From the NCBI RefSeq assembly GCF_020741395.1, contig NZ_DYZA01000056.1:1-16032 (forward strand): a stretch of DNA of 16,032 nucleotides, in the 5' to 3' direction. Made by a program: the position numbers and the translations under genes. The notes under the pieces were generated by a model. That model did no database searches. It had not been told where the DNA came from and saw only the letters and a list, made by a program, of their open reading frames with translations. This document shows, one piece after another, positions 1 through 7,742 of this stretch (position 1 is the stretch's first letter; each line of letters opens with the position of its first letter). The stretch comes from Mailhella massiliensis. GTDB taxonomy: Bacteria; Desulfobacterota; Desulfovibrionia; Desulfovibrionales; Desulfovibrionaceae.

Positions 1-80
1 CCTATTACAATGCTGAGCGTTTTCAGAAAAGGCTCGGCCAGCTTTCCCCGATAGAGTATCGGGAAAAGCTGGCCGCTTAG
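1..80 (+). CDS. IS3-family transposase OrfB, C-terminal end (partial)
   Basis: The reading frame from base 3 gives YYNAERFQKRLGQLSP followed by IEYREKLAA and a TAG stop. This is the characteristic C-terminus of IS3-family (IS150-type) OrfB transposases, which have a DDE integrase core and end in a YN.R.Q..LG.LSP.EYR pattern. The catalytic residues lie upstream of the window. The 5' part is missing only because the window starts here, so nothing shows whether the full gene is intact. The protein would catalyse cut-and-paste or copy-out transposition together with OrfA. Confidence 0.85.
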   Translation, partial: YYNAERFQKRLGQLSPIEYREKLAA

Positions 81-105
81 AATCAACGCTGCTGGGGCTT
101 TTTAG

Positions 106-131
106 AGGTCTACTTGACGGGGAGCAGACCA
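106..131 (+). repeat. Putative right inverted repeat (IRR) of the IS3-family element
   Basis: The segment AGGTCTACTTGACGGGGAGC continuing to AGACCA closely resembles the right terminal repeat of many IS3-family elements, which has a GTCTACTTGAC core and ends in CA. It lies 25 bases after the transposase stop, the expected place. The left repeat is outside the window, so the pairing cannot be confirmed. Confidence 0.65.
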
Positions 132-233
132 ATTCAGGTTCGGGGACTTCGCGGGCTGGATTATTGAGGGCTGAAAAATGGGCGTGGTTTTGTGTATGTT
201 TTGACACACAGCCCGCGCCCCTAAAATCTTCAT

Positions 234-273
234 TCAAAAAACGTGCCAAAGCATAAAAAATGCTCTGGCACGT
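234..273 (-). terminator. Rho-independent terminator-like hairpin, minus strand
   Basis: A 13-base arm at 241-253 pairs with 261-273 with a single mismatch around a 7-base loop. Read on the minus strand, the stem is followed directly by six or more T residues (the A-run at 234-240). No gene lies immediately upstream on that strand except the tRNA-Thr, which has its own closer terminator. It may be a backup terminator or the remnant of a gene lost when the IS inserted. The plus strand is also moderately T-rich after the stem, so it could act in both directions. Confidence 0.6.
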
Positions 274-311
274 TCTCATTTCTCTTGCGGAAGATTCTCA
301 TTTCTCTTGCG
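273..311. repeat. Short tandem repeat, 22-base period, 1.8 copies
   Basis: The 17-mer TTCTCATTTCTCTTGCG occurs at 273-289 and again at 295-311, separated by GAAGA. The first copy begins at the end of the terminator hairpin. No function is evident; it may be a small replication-slippage duplication. Confidence 0.8.
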
Positions 312-327
312 CCTTCACACTGTTGAC

Positions 328-356
328 AGCGGCCCTGTCCTGCCGGCAGGGCCGCT
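328..356. other. GC-rich 10-bp hairpin without a U-tract
   Basis: AGCGGCCCTG at 328-337 pairs perfectly with CAGGGCCGCT at 347-356 around a 9-base loop. Neither strand has a T-run after the stem, so a rho-independent terminator is not supported. Its role is unknown. It lies between the tRNA terminator and the IS end. Confidence 0.4.
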
Positions 357-379
357 TCGTAAGGCCTCCGGCAAAAAGG

Positions 380-422
380 CGTAAAACAAGAAAGGCGCCT
401 GCATTGTTATGTGCAGGCGCCT
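380..422 (-). terminator. Terminator of tRNA-Thr
   Basis: An 11-bp perfect stem (393-403 with 412-422, 8-base loop) begins 9 bases past the CCA end of the tRNA. On the minus strand it is followed by a T-rich tract (TTCTTGTTTT). Position and form fit a rho-independent terminator for the monocistronic tRNA gene. Confidence 0.75.
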
Positions 423-430
423 GAAATTCA

Positions 431-506
<76 letters not shown>

Positions 507-519
507 GCTTCGGACATTC

Positions 520-548
520 TTTTTATGGATTTTCTGGGGGCTTGTCAA
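520..548 (-). promoter_or_regulatory. Sigma-70 type promoter of tRNA-Thr
   Basis: On the minus strand a perfect -35 box TTGACA (548-543) is followed, after 17 bases, by TAAAAA (525-520); a one-base shift gives ATAAAA with 16-base spacing. The tRNA 5' end is at 506, so transcription would start a few bases upstream of the mature end. The -35 match and position support it; the -10 box is only fair. Confidence 0.6.
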
Positions 549-903
549 CACCGGGAAGCGTATTTCCCGAAGAGGGGCAGAGCGGCGTCGCTTCCGCCCT
601 TGAAAAAGGGCGGCCGGGCAACATGGCCGTTACCGACGGGCCCCGATGCAAGCCGTCTTTCAGCCGAGGGAAGGAGAACCTGCCTGGGGGCGGGAATCCA
701 GAGGACGTGGTATCGTATTTTCGCCGAAAGCGTCCATCCTTCAGGCCGGGGCACGGGGTAGGACGGAGATATGCCGTGCTGTCCGCTTTTATCTGAGTCT
801 TTTGCAGCGCCGCATGCCTAGGGAATACATTGCCGCGCTCTGCGTGAGGGCAGGACGCGGCAAAATGCTTCTGTATCGAAGAGGGCGCGGGAGTTTCGGC
901 GCG
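549..903. other. Intergenic region between tRNA-Thr and phoR; hairpins, no gene recognised
   Basis: No open frame here has a ribosome-binding site plus protein-like composition. Three structures are visible. CGGGAA/TTCCCG lies at 552-569. An 8-bp stem CCGCCCTT/AAGGGCGG with a GAAA loop lies at 594-613. A long imperfect hairpin lies at 830-863 (TTGCCGCG/CGCGGCAA outer stem, CTGC/GCAG inner stem). The last lies 41 bases past the phoR stop and could end the phoBR transcript, but it lacks a U-tract on the minus strand, so this is a guess. Confidence 0.45.
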
Positions 904-2040
904 TTACTGTGCCAGGGGGATGGTGAAGAGGAACATGCCTCCCGGCCCCTTTTCCGCACGGATGATCCCGCCGTGCCGTTCTACGATATGTTTGCATATG
1001 GCAAGGCCGAGACCGGTAGAGGACGGGGATACCCTTTCCTTTTCCACCCGATAGAAACGCTCGAAAATACGTTCGCAGTCTTCTGCCGGGATGCCCGGGC
1101 CCTGGTCGGACACTGTGAACACGGCCATGGATTCAAAAGGAGAAGGTTCTCCGGTGACGGTGATGACGCTGCCCCTCGGCGCGTAGCGGCAGGAATTTTC
1201 CAGCAGGTTGCGGAATACCTGGGTGATGTAGTGGGCGTCGGCCCGGATGTTCATGCTTCTGTCGATATGGATATCGGCCGTGAGTTCCTTGGCTTCCATG
1301 TGGCGGGAACAGGTATCCAGCGCGTCTTCCAGCACGAAGGCGGCCCGCACGCAGGTGGGTTTGAGGGGAACGGTTCCGCTTTCCAGCCGGGAAAGGTGCA
1401 GCATATCTTCCACAAGCAGGGCCATGTGCCTTGCGTTTCGCAGTATGGTGCCGGTAAATTTCTGCCTGTCTTCGGTGTGGTGCGGGGGCAGGTCGAGTAT
1501 GGTTTCCGCGAAGCCGATGATGGTGGTGAGGGGGGTACGGAGCTCATGGGCCACTTCGCCCATGAATTCCCTGCGCCGCCGGTTCAGGCGTACAAGGTCG
1601 CTGATGTTGTGGAACACCGCCACGGCATACGGGGCCGAGGGGCTTGCAAAAAGGGGGTCATTGTTCTTGAGCGGGGTGATGCGCACGCTGAGAATGACAT
1701 CATTTTCCATGCTGATGCGGAAGGCCGGCGAGGAGTGGTGTTCGGGAAGAAAGTCGTGCAGGAAGGCGTCCAGCATTTCCCGAAAGGTGGAGCCCGGCAC
1801 CACGGCTGAGGCGGGCATTCCCACGGCGCTCGTGGTGAACAGGCGGCAGAACGAGGGGTTTGCCTTGAGTACCACCCCTTGCCTGTCGAGAATGATGACG
1901 CCTTCATCCAGACTGTCGAGTATGCTGTCCAGAGGGATGAACTGTTCTATGAGCGGCGGCTTTTTTGCCTCTTCCCCGGTCGCGGCCGTCAGGTCGGTGC
2001 AGCAGGATTCCCTGTTGGCGATGATGGAGGGAGCTTTCAT
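904..2040 (-). CDS. phoR: PhoR-like PAS-sensor histidine kinase, cytoplasmic
   Basis: The 378-residue protein is the partner kinase of the adjacent response regulator. In order it shows a PAS-like sensor segment (about 36-150), a HisKA dimerisation domain with HELRTP (His165 the phosphorylated residue), and a HATPase domain. The HATPase carries an N box NLLENSCRYAP (278-288), G1 DQGPGIP (312-318), F box ERIFERFYR (323-331) and G2 STGLGLAI (341-348). All catalytic motifs are intact. The start lies 3 bases after the phoB stop, with AAGGGA upstream, so the two are translationally coupled. Oddly, no N-terminal transmembrane helices are present, unlike classical PhoR, and the close phoB stop leaves no room for them. 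Phosphate sensing is inferred from the Pho box upstream of phoB; no pst or phoU genes are in the window. Confidence 0.88.
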   Translation of the reverse strand: MKAPSIIANRESCCTDLTAATGEEAKKPPLIEQFIPLDSILDSLDEGVIILDRQGVVLKANPSFCRLFTTSAVGMPASAVVPGSTFREMLDAFLHDFLPEHHSSPAFRISMENDVILSVRITPLKNNDPLFASPSAPYAVAVFHNISDLVRLNRRRREFMGEVAHELRTPLTTIIGFAETILDLPPHHTEDRQKFTGTILRNARHMALLVEDMLHLSRLESGTVPLKPTCVRAAFVLEDALDTCSRHMEAKELTADIHIDRSMNIRADAHYITQVFRNLLENSCRYAPRGSVITVTGEPSPFESMAVFTVSDQGPGIPAEDCERIFERFYRVEKERVSPSSTGLGLAICKHIVERHGGIIRAEKGPGGMFLFTIPLAQ

Positions 2041-2043
2041 GCC

Positions 2044-2727
2044 CTATCCCTTGCAGCGGTAGCCTATGCCGCGCACGGTTTCAATGATATCCGCCGCTTC
2101 GCCCAGGCGGGCGCGCAGGCGTTTGATGTGCGTGTCCACAGTGCGGTCGTAGCCGTCGAACTGGTAGTCCCATACGGAGCTGAGCAGCTCCTCGCGTGAG
2201 CGGACGCAGCCGGGGGTCTTCATGAGGTCTTCCAGCAGGCAGAACTGTATGGCCGTCAGTTCTACGGGTTTGTCGTTCACCGTGACTTTGTGGGCCTGCG
2301 GGTCGAGGCATACGCCGTGACAGCGGAGCATGGGGTCGTCTTCTTTCTGCACGGCGCGGCGGCGCAGCATGGCCTTGATGCGCAGGATGAGCTCGCGGGT
2401 ATTGAAAGGCTTGACCACATAGTCGTCGGCACCGAGTTCAAAACCTACGATGCGATCCACGTCGTCCCCGCGCGCGGTGAGCATGATGATGGGGATATGT
2501 TCCGTGTTCCTGTTCTTGCCGAGTTCCCGGCATACGGCCAGCCCGTCCATGCCCGGAAGCATGATATCCAGCAGGATGAGCGAGGGTTTGCGGCTGCGGG
2601 CCAGTTCCAGAGCGGCTTGTCCGTCTGCAGCTTCCAGGGTGGCATATCCCTCACGTTTAAGGTTGAACACCAGTAAATCGCGTATATCCTGTTCGTCATC
2701 CACGACGAGAATGAGACTTTCGCTCAT
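2044..2727 (-). CDS. phoB: PhoB-like OmpR-family response regulator
   Basis: The 227-residue protein has a receiver domain (1-120) with the acidic pair at Asp10/Asp11, phosphoacceptor Asp54 in LLDIMLPG, Thr84 and Lys106 (VKPF). A winged-helix DNA-binding domain follows (about 127-227), with recognition helix RTVDTHIKRLRARLG (195-209). Length and order match PhoB. The frame is open 38 codons further upstream, but the start at 2727 is chosen because the family begins with a short lead into LILVVDDE and GAGGAAG lies directly before this ATG. It is the first gene of the phoB-phoR operon. The Pho box about 85 bp upstream of its start suggests positive autoregulation by phosphorylated PhoB during phosphate limitation. 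Confidence 0.93.
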   Translation of the reverse strand: MSESLILVVDDEQDIRDLLVFNLKREGYATLEAADGQAALELARSRKPSLILLDIMLPGMDGLAVCRELGKNRNTEHIPIIMLTARGDDVDRIVGFELGADDYVVKPFNTRELILRIKAMLRRRAVQKEDDPMLRCHGVCLDPQAHKVTVNDKPVELTAIQFCLLEDLMKTPGCVRSREELLSSVWDYQFDGYDRTVDTHIKRLRARLGEAADIIETVRGIGYRCKG

Positions 2728-2809
2728 GTCTTCCTCAACCAGTGAAACAGAAAAATTCAGAGCCTCTATCTTGTACGGATAATGCCACACTTTTATGAAA
2801 AAGAGAAGG

Positions 2810-2836
2810 CTGACACAGAACTGACACAGAACTGAC
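2810..2836 (-). promoter_or_regulatory. Pho box (PhoB-binding direct repeats) of the phoBR promoter
   Basis: CTGACACAGAA is repeated exactly at 2810-2820 and 2821-2831, and a third CTGAC follows at 2832-2836. The 7-base element plus 4-base A-rich spacer with an 11-base period is the layout of the enterobacterial Pho box (CTGTCAT-AAAA-CTGTCAT). On the minus strand a CATAAA -10-like box at 2797-2792 follows the repeats by 12 bases, about the distance expected when the Pho box replaces a -35 element. Binding by the local PhoB is inferred. Confidence 0.7.
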
Positions 2837-3187
2837 CTCATGTGGACACCAACAGCCTGTACGCTGCCTTTTCAAGAGGGAACAGCCAAACCTCAGAGAA
2901 CAGAATGGGCCAGCATATCCTTCTGTGGCAACAGGATATGCGGCAGCGCCGGCTCCACACCCGCAGGAAGCCGGATGGAACCGACCCGGGATATTCCTTT
3001 CCGTCCCGGGCCGGTTTTGCATTTAAGGCCCGTCCGGCATGCCGGGCCCTTGTCACGCAACTGCCATGAATCTGCCGCTCTCCCGACACGGGTCATCGGT
3101 AATGTGCCTTCCATCAGGCGCACGACGTCCCCTGGGAGTCAGGGTGGCGGATGTTCGCCGTATGGCCGTCAAACAAAGGATTCTGTC
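2837..3187. other. Divergent intergenic region phoB/gap, structured gap leader
   Basis: No independent gene is seen. The frame leading into gap is open from 2840, but composition and family length argue against coding. Three stem-loops occur on the gap side: CATATCCT/AGGATATG (2914-2921/2933-2940), CCCGGGA/TCCCGGG (2985-2991/3004-3010) and GGCCCG/CGGGCC (3027-3032/3043-3048). The gap ribosome-binding site AAAGGA is at 3175-3180. No convincing sigma-70 or sigma-54 promoter for gap could be picked by eye. The hairpins may belong to a long 5' leader. Confidence 0.4.
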
Positions 3188-4195
3188 ATGATCAGAGTGG
3201 GCATCAACGGGTTCGGGCGTATCGGCAGATATCTGCTTCGTGTCATGCATCTTTTCCCTCAGTGTGAGGTCGTCGTCATCAACGGACATCGTGCCACCAA
3301 TGAGGAAATGGGCTATCTGCTCAAGTACGATTCCGTGCATGGCCGTTTTCCCGGTAAGGTGGAAGTCACGGAAAACGGGCTGAGACTCGACGGCCGTGAC
3401 ATTGCCATTACCCGTTGCGACAAGGGCGAGTGGAAATGGGGCGATTACGGCGTGGATATCGTGGTGGAAACGTCCGGTACGTTGAGAAAACGCGACCTTC
3501 TGTCCATGCACCTGGCCTGCGGCGCGAAGAAAGTCATTATTTCCGCTCCCTGCAACGACGCGGACGCCACCATCGTCATGGGCGTGAATCAGGATATCTA
3601 CGACCCGGCCCGGCACGACGTCATTTCCGCGGCGTCCTGCACCACCAACTGCCTCGCTCCCGCCGTCAAGGTTCTGCATAATGAATTCGGTATCCTGCAC
3701 GGCCTTATGACTACCATCCATTCCTATACCATGAGCCAGCGCCTGCTCGACGGCACGCAGAAGGACCTGCGCCGGGGCCGCGCGGCCGGGCTTTCCATCA
3801 TTCCCACCACCACGGGCGCGGCGGCCGCCGTGGGCCTCATCATCCCCGAACTCAACGGCCTGCTCAACGGCGGGGCCCTGCGCGTGCCTACGCCCGACGT
3901 TTCCCTGGTGGATTTTACCTGTGAACTCAAGACGGAAGTGACGGCCCGGGAAGTGAATGCCGCGCTCAAGTACGCTTCCGAAACCTGGCTTTACGAGGCC
4001 CTCGGCTACTGCGACGAGCCTCTGGTTTCCATCGATTATGTGGGAGACACCCACGGCGGCACCGTGGATTCCTCCTTCACTACGGTCATGAACAAGACCA
4101 TGCTGAAAATTGTGGTCTGGTACGACAACGAATCCGGCTTCACCCATCAGCTCGGCCGACTGATACGCCTTGTGGCTTCCCACCTGGAAGCGTAG
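3188..4195 (+). CDS. gap: Type I glyceraldehyde-3-phosphate dehydrogenase, GapB-like coenzyme site
   Basis: The 335-residue enzyme interconverts glyceraldehyde-3-phosphate and 1,3-bisphosphoglycerate in the cytoplasm. It has the dinucleotide-binding GINGFGRIGR (5-14), catalytic Cys151 in SAASCTTNCLAP, partner His178, and the C-terminal WYDNESG signature (311-317). Length is normal. At the second beta strand most NAD enzymes have IND; here it is INGHR (31-35), so the Asp that excludes NADP is Gly33, followed by His and Arg. Bacillus GapB, the NADP-linked gluconeogenic form, also lacks this Asp. The next gene, 48 bases downstream on the same strand, is a PEP synthase, which supports an anabolic role. 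The start at 3188 is set by AAAGGA 7 bases upstream and by the family N-terminus. Function is secure; coenzyme preference is inferred. Confidence 0.93.
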   Translation: MIRVGINGFGRIGRYLLRVMHLFPQCEVVVINGHRATNEEMGYLLKYDSVHGRFPGKVEVTENGLRLDGRDIAITRCDKGEWKWGDYGVDIVVETSGTLRKRDLLSMHLACGAKKVIISAPCNDADATIVMGVNQDIYDPARHDVISAASCTTNCLAPAVKVLHNEFGILHGLMTTIHSYTMSQRLLDGTQKDLRRGRAAGLSIIPTTTGAAAAVGLIIPELNGLLNGGALRVPTPDVSLVDFTCELKTEVTAREVNAALKYASETWLYEALGYCDEPLVSIDYVGDTHGGTVDSSFTTVMNKTMLKIVVWYDNESGFTHQLGRLIRLVASHLEA

Positions 4196-4243
4196 GGCAC
4201 CCTTGTGTGAGAATTTTCCTGGAAACATGACCGAGAGGTTTTT

Positions 4244-7200
4244 ATGAGCATGGATACGATAAACGAAACTGGCTCCCGTTTCATCATGACCGGCGCGGAT
4301 ATCGTGCGTATGGGCGAACCTGCGGAAATGCTGGTGGGCGGCAAGAACTACAACACAGCCCTCATCAGCCGTGTGGAAGGCATCCGTACCCCGCAGTTCC
4401 GCGCCATTCCCGCCACGGCTTTTCATGTGGTGCTCGACGAGAGCCGCGTGAACGCCTCTCTGATTTATGAAGTGGTGGACAAGGCTCTTTCCGAAGTGGA
4501 CTGGGCCTCCCCGGCTGTGGCTTCCGATCACGGTTTTTTCGGCAATTTCGTTCGCAACGCCGCCGTTGAGATACGCGAAAAGAGCGCGGGCAAGAGCGCG
4601 AGCACATGCCTGCGAGACTTCATCAATCAGGTGGTGCACGGCTTTGCCGAATCGCAGGAGAACATCGACCAGCTGCGCCGCCGCTCCATGCTGGTGCAGG
4701 CCGCTATTTTATCCATCAATCTGCCCGCCGAGGTGGACGAGGCTGTGCGCCGTGCCTACCGCGACATGTGCGACGAGGCAGGGGAAGGGGAATTCCCTGT
4801 GGCCGTTCGTTCTTCCGCCGCCGGCGAGGACTCCCGCAAGAAGGCGTTTGCAGGCCTTCAGGATACCTTCCTGAACATCACCGGCGAAGACGCCGTGGCC
4901 GAAGCCTATCTCCGGGACTGCGCCTCCGCCTACAACCTGCGCTCCATGACTTACCGGAGAGAGGCCATTCTCGACGCCGTGGCCCATGCTGAAAAAGAGG
5001 GTGATCCTTCCATTGCCGAAGCGGCCCGCAAGGAATGGGCCATTGAGAACACGGCGCTTTCCGTGTGCATCATGCGCATGATACGCCCCGTGGTGGCGGG
5101 CACCGCCTTTTCCGCCGATACGGCCACGGGCTGCCGGGGGACGTCGCGCAACGACCTGGTGAGCATCGATTCCAGCTACGGGCTCGGCGAATCCATCGTG
5201 GGCGGTATGGTCACGCCCGACAAGTTCTATGTGTTCCAGCGCGACGACGGCACCGACGTGGTGCTGCGCTTCATGGGCCGCAAGACCGTGCGCATGGTGT
5301 ACAACGAAGAAGGCGGCGGCACGCATATCGAGGCCGTTCCCGCTTCGGAGGTGAATCAGTGGGCTCTCGGCGAAAATCAGCCTATTGAGGTGGCCCAGGG
5401 CGTGCGCGCCATAAGCCGTGCCTACGGCGGCATCATCATGGATACCGAGTTCTGCATCGACGACAAGCAGCGCCTCTGGTTCGTGCAGGCACGGCCGGAA
5501 ACGCGCTGGAATGCGGAACTTGACGAACATCCCCACACCATTTTCATGCGCCGCAAGGAAGTCGCTCCCGGGGCGGCGGCCAAAGGCGAGGTGCTTCTTT
5601 CCGGCAACGGCGCTTCCCGAGGCGCGGGGCAGGGCACGGTGCGTTTCCTGCGTTCCGCCCTTGAGCTCAACCGCATCCATCCCGGCGACATTCTCGCGGC
5701 GGAACGCACCGACCCGGACATGGTGCCCGGCATGCGCGTGGCTTCGGCCATTATCGCCAACGTGGGCGGCGATACCAGCCATGCGGCAATCAGCTCCCGC
5801 GAACTGGGCATTGCCGCAGTCATCGGCGTGCAGAACCCTCTTGCCATGCGCACCATGGACGGCATGCCCGTCACTGTGGACGGCACGCGCGGCCTGGTGT
5901 ACCGCGGCCTTCTGCCCCTGTGCGACGTGGGCGGCGAGCTCGATATCGCAAAGCTTCCCAAGACCCGCACCCATGTGGGCATAGTGCTGGCCGACGTGAA
6001 CCAGGCCCTGTTCCTCTCCCGTCTGCGCGATGTGCCCGACTTTGAAGTGGGCCTTCTGCGTGCGGAATTCATGCTGGGCAATATCGGTGCTCACCCCGCT
6101 GCGCTGGAAGCCTACGACAACGGTACGCTGGAAGGCTTTGTGGAACGCCGTCTCGCGGAGCTGGAAGATCAGGTCAGCCGCCGCGTTTCCGAGCAGATAG
6201 CCGTGGGTCAGGTGCACGCGCCCTTTGCCGAAGTGCAGCTCAAGCCCTATGTGGTACAGCTCATGGACATGGCCTCGCTCTACGCCAACACCTCCAGCGT
6301 GTCCCGTGCTGAAGCGCTCATGGCAGAATACATGCAGCGCGCTGAAATGAACCGGGAACTTCTGCAGACTTCCGACGACCTGCGTACGCACATCCGCGTC
6401 GTCATGGGTGCGGATGAGCCCGGCTCCACCGTGACGGAGGAAGAGGTGAAAGCCGCCATGGCCGCCGCTGCCAGAAAGCCGTTGGTGCAGGAAGTCATGG
6501 TGCGTATTGGCGCCATACGCCGCAGCGTGGCCGCCCGCACGCGCCTCGGCAAGGAAATTGAGGAAGTGCGCAGTATTCCCGAAAAGATAGAGCAGCTCAT
6601 CGTGACCAACGGCCATGTGAGCGGCCGCGACCATTACATCCGTACCCTGGGCCGCAATCTTGCGCTCTTTGCCATGGCCTTTTACGGCAAGGATATCGTG
6701 TACCGCACCACGGACTTCAAGAGCAACGAATACCGCAACCTTCTGGGCGGATGCCTCTTCGAGCACAATGAAGACAACCCCATGCTCGGCTACCGCGGCG
6801 TTTCCCGCGATATTCACGACTGGGAAATCGAGGCTTTCAAGCGCGCCCGCACCCTCTACGGCGGTACCAACCTCATGCTCATGCTTCCCTTCGTGCGTAC
6901 GCTGGAGCAGGCCCGCTCCATGCGCTCCTACCTGGCCGACGTGCACGGCCTGAAGAGCGGAGAGGACGGGCTCAAGATCCTGCTCATGTCGGAACTGCCC
7001 TCCAACGCCATACTGGCCAGGCAGTTCATCAGCGAGTTCGACGGCTTCTCCATCGGCTCCAACGACATGACGCAGATGGTGCTCGCTACGGACAGGGACA
7101 ATGCGGAACTCACACATATCTATGATGAGGAAGACCCCGCCGTCATCTGGGCCATTCTGACCACCATCTTCACAGGCCAGAAGTTCTGCAAGAAGGTGGG

Positions 7201-7702
7201 CTTCTGCGGCCAGGGCGTAGCCAACAGCGCCATTCTGCGCGGCATGGTGGCCATTGCGGGCATTGTGTCCGCCTCCGTGGTGCCCGATACCTACATGCGC
7301 ACCAAGGCGGACTTTGCGGCCGTGGAGGCGGAGCATATCCCGAGTTCCGGCCTCGGCGCGTGGCTCGGCCGCCAGCACGGTGCAAAGCTGCGTGCGCTTC
7401 TGGAAAAGCACGGCTACGCGGAAGCTGCGAAGCTTACGGAGCCGGAAGCTATCCGCGCCTGGTACAACGAGGAAGTCGGCCGCCTGCACAAGGAGCTTTC
7501 CGCCTGCTTCAGTACTCCCTTCGAGCATGATGCACGCCATAAGCTCGCGGAATTCCGCCGCACCTTCCACAAGCCCGTGACGTACGCGGCCTGGGACTGG
7601 GACGCTACGGTGTTCGACGCCCTCCAGCAGGCCGGTTTCGCCAGCTGGGAGGAACAGGCCGAGGCTCTCGAAGCCCAGAGGGCAAAGTTCGCGGCCGAGT
7701 AG
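4244..7702 (+). CDS. ppsA: Phosphoenolpyruvate synthase / pyruvate phosphate dikinase family, extended form
   Basis: The enzyme makes PEP from pyruvate and ATP, the entry step of gluconeogenesis. The N-terminal ATP-grasp domain contains VAVRSSAAGED (187-197) and FAGLQDTFLN (202-211). The swivelling phosphohistidine domain has GGDTSHAA with His513. The C-terminal TIM barrel has LLRAEFM (604-610), MLGYRGVS (847-854), SIGSNDMTQ (936-944) and the catalytic Cys988 in GFCGQG. At 1152 residues it is about 350 longer than E. coli PpsA. The extra length is mainly a helical insert between the swivelling domain and the barrel core (about 620-820) and a tail of about 120 residues after the barrel. GAGAGG lies 5 bases before the start. 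It is probably cotranscribed with gap. PEP synthase versus Pi-dependent dikinase cannot be settled from motifs alone. Confidence 0.9.
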   Translation: MSMDTINETGSRFIMTGADIVRMGEPAEMLVGGKNYNTALISRVEGIRTPQFRAIPATAFHVVLDESRVNASLIYEVVDKALSEVDWASPAVASDHGFFGNFVRNAAVEIREKSAGKSASTCLRDFINQVVHGFAESQENIDQLRRRSMLVQAAILSINLPAEVDEAVRRAYRDMCDEAGEGEFPVAVRSSAAGEDSRKKAFAGLQDTFLNITGEDAVAEAYLRDCASAYNLRSMTYRREAILDAVAHAEKEGDPSIAEAARKEWAIENTALSVCIMRMIRPVVAGTAFSADTATGCRGTSRNDLVSIDSSYGLGESIVGGMVTPDKFYVFQRDDGTDVVLRFMGRKTVRMVYNEEGGGTHIEAVPASEVNQWALGENQPIEVAQGVRAISRAYGGIIMDTEFCIDDKQRLWFVQARPETRWNAELDEHPHTIFMRRKEVAPGAAAKGEVLLSGNGASRGAGQGTVRFLRSALELNRIHPGDILAAERTDPDMVPGMRVASAIIANVGGDTSHAAISSRELGIAAVIGVQNPLAMRTMDGMPVTVDGTRGLVYRGLLPLCDVGGELDIAKLPKTRTHVGIVLADVNQALFLSRLRDVPDFEVGLLRAEFMLGNIGAHPAALEAYDNGTLEGFVERRLAELEDQVSRRVSEQIAVGQVHAPFAEVQLKPYVVQLMDMASLYANTSSVSRAEALMAEYMQRAEMNRELLQTSDDLRTHIRVVMGADEPGSTVTEEEVKAAMAAAARKPLVQEVMVRIGAIRRSVAARTRLGKEIEEVRSIPEKIEQLIVTNGHVSGRDHYIRTLGRNLALFAMAFYGKDIVYRTTDFKSNEYRNLLGGCLFEHNEDNPMLGYRGVSRDIHDWEIEAFKRARTLYGGTNLMLMLPFVRTLEQARSMRSYLADVHGLKSGEDGLKILLMSELPSNAILARQFISEFDGFSIGSNDMTQMVLATDRDNAELTHIYDEEDPAVIWAILTTIFTGQKFCKKVGFCGQGVANSAILRGMVAIAGIVSASVVPDTYMRTKADFAAVEAEHIPSSGLGAWLGRQHGAKLRALLEKHGYAEAAKLTEPEAIRAWYNEEVGRLHKELSACFSTPFEHDARHKLAEFRRTFHKPVTYAAWDWDATVFDALQQAGFASWEEQAEALEAQRAKFAAE

Positions 7703-7742
7703 TCATGTCATGGGGCGGCCCGTCATGGGTCGCTCCCTCCAT

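Larger units (their letters stand above)
1..131 (+). mobile_element. Right end of an IS3-family insertion sequence
   Basis: The window opens inside an insertion sequence. It holds the last 25 codons of the transposase, a 25-base non-coding stretch, and a sequence at 106-131 that matches the usual right inverted repeat of IS3-family elements (a TCTACTTGAC core, ending in CA). The left end and most of the element lie outside the window, so completeness and target duplication cannot be judged. The sequence past 131 has no coding content of its own. Confidence 0.72.

Noticed and set aside
241..311. Possible CRISPR-like repeat
   Set aside because: There are only two copies of a 17-base unit separated by 5 bases, with no spacers of regular length and no cas genes.
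646..1809. 387-codon plus-strand frame opposite phoR
   Set aside because: Antisense to a kinase with all its motifs in place; composition is that of a mirrored frame.
2728..2841. N-terminal extension of PhoB by 38 codons
   Set aside because: It would cover the Pho box and promoter, and the receiver domain begins at the ATG at 2727 with its own GAGGAAG site.
2840..3187. N-terminal extension of the GAPDH frame by 116 codons
   Set aside because: GAPDH starts with the dinucleotide-binding strand at 3188, which has AAAGGA in front. The upstream part is not protein-like and overlaps hairpins.
3053..4639. 528-codon minus-strand frame opposite gap and the start of ppsA
   Set aside because: Antisense shadow spanning two real genes and their intergenic gap; no ribosome site and no recognisable protein features.
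4709..7570. 953-codon open frame on the minus strand, antisense to ppsA
   Set aside because: It mirrors the codon periodicity of a GC-rich gene, is rich in His, Gly and Ala in a pattern typical of antisense frames, has no known motifs, and lies wholly opposite a gene with intact catalytic motifs.
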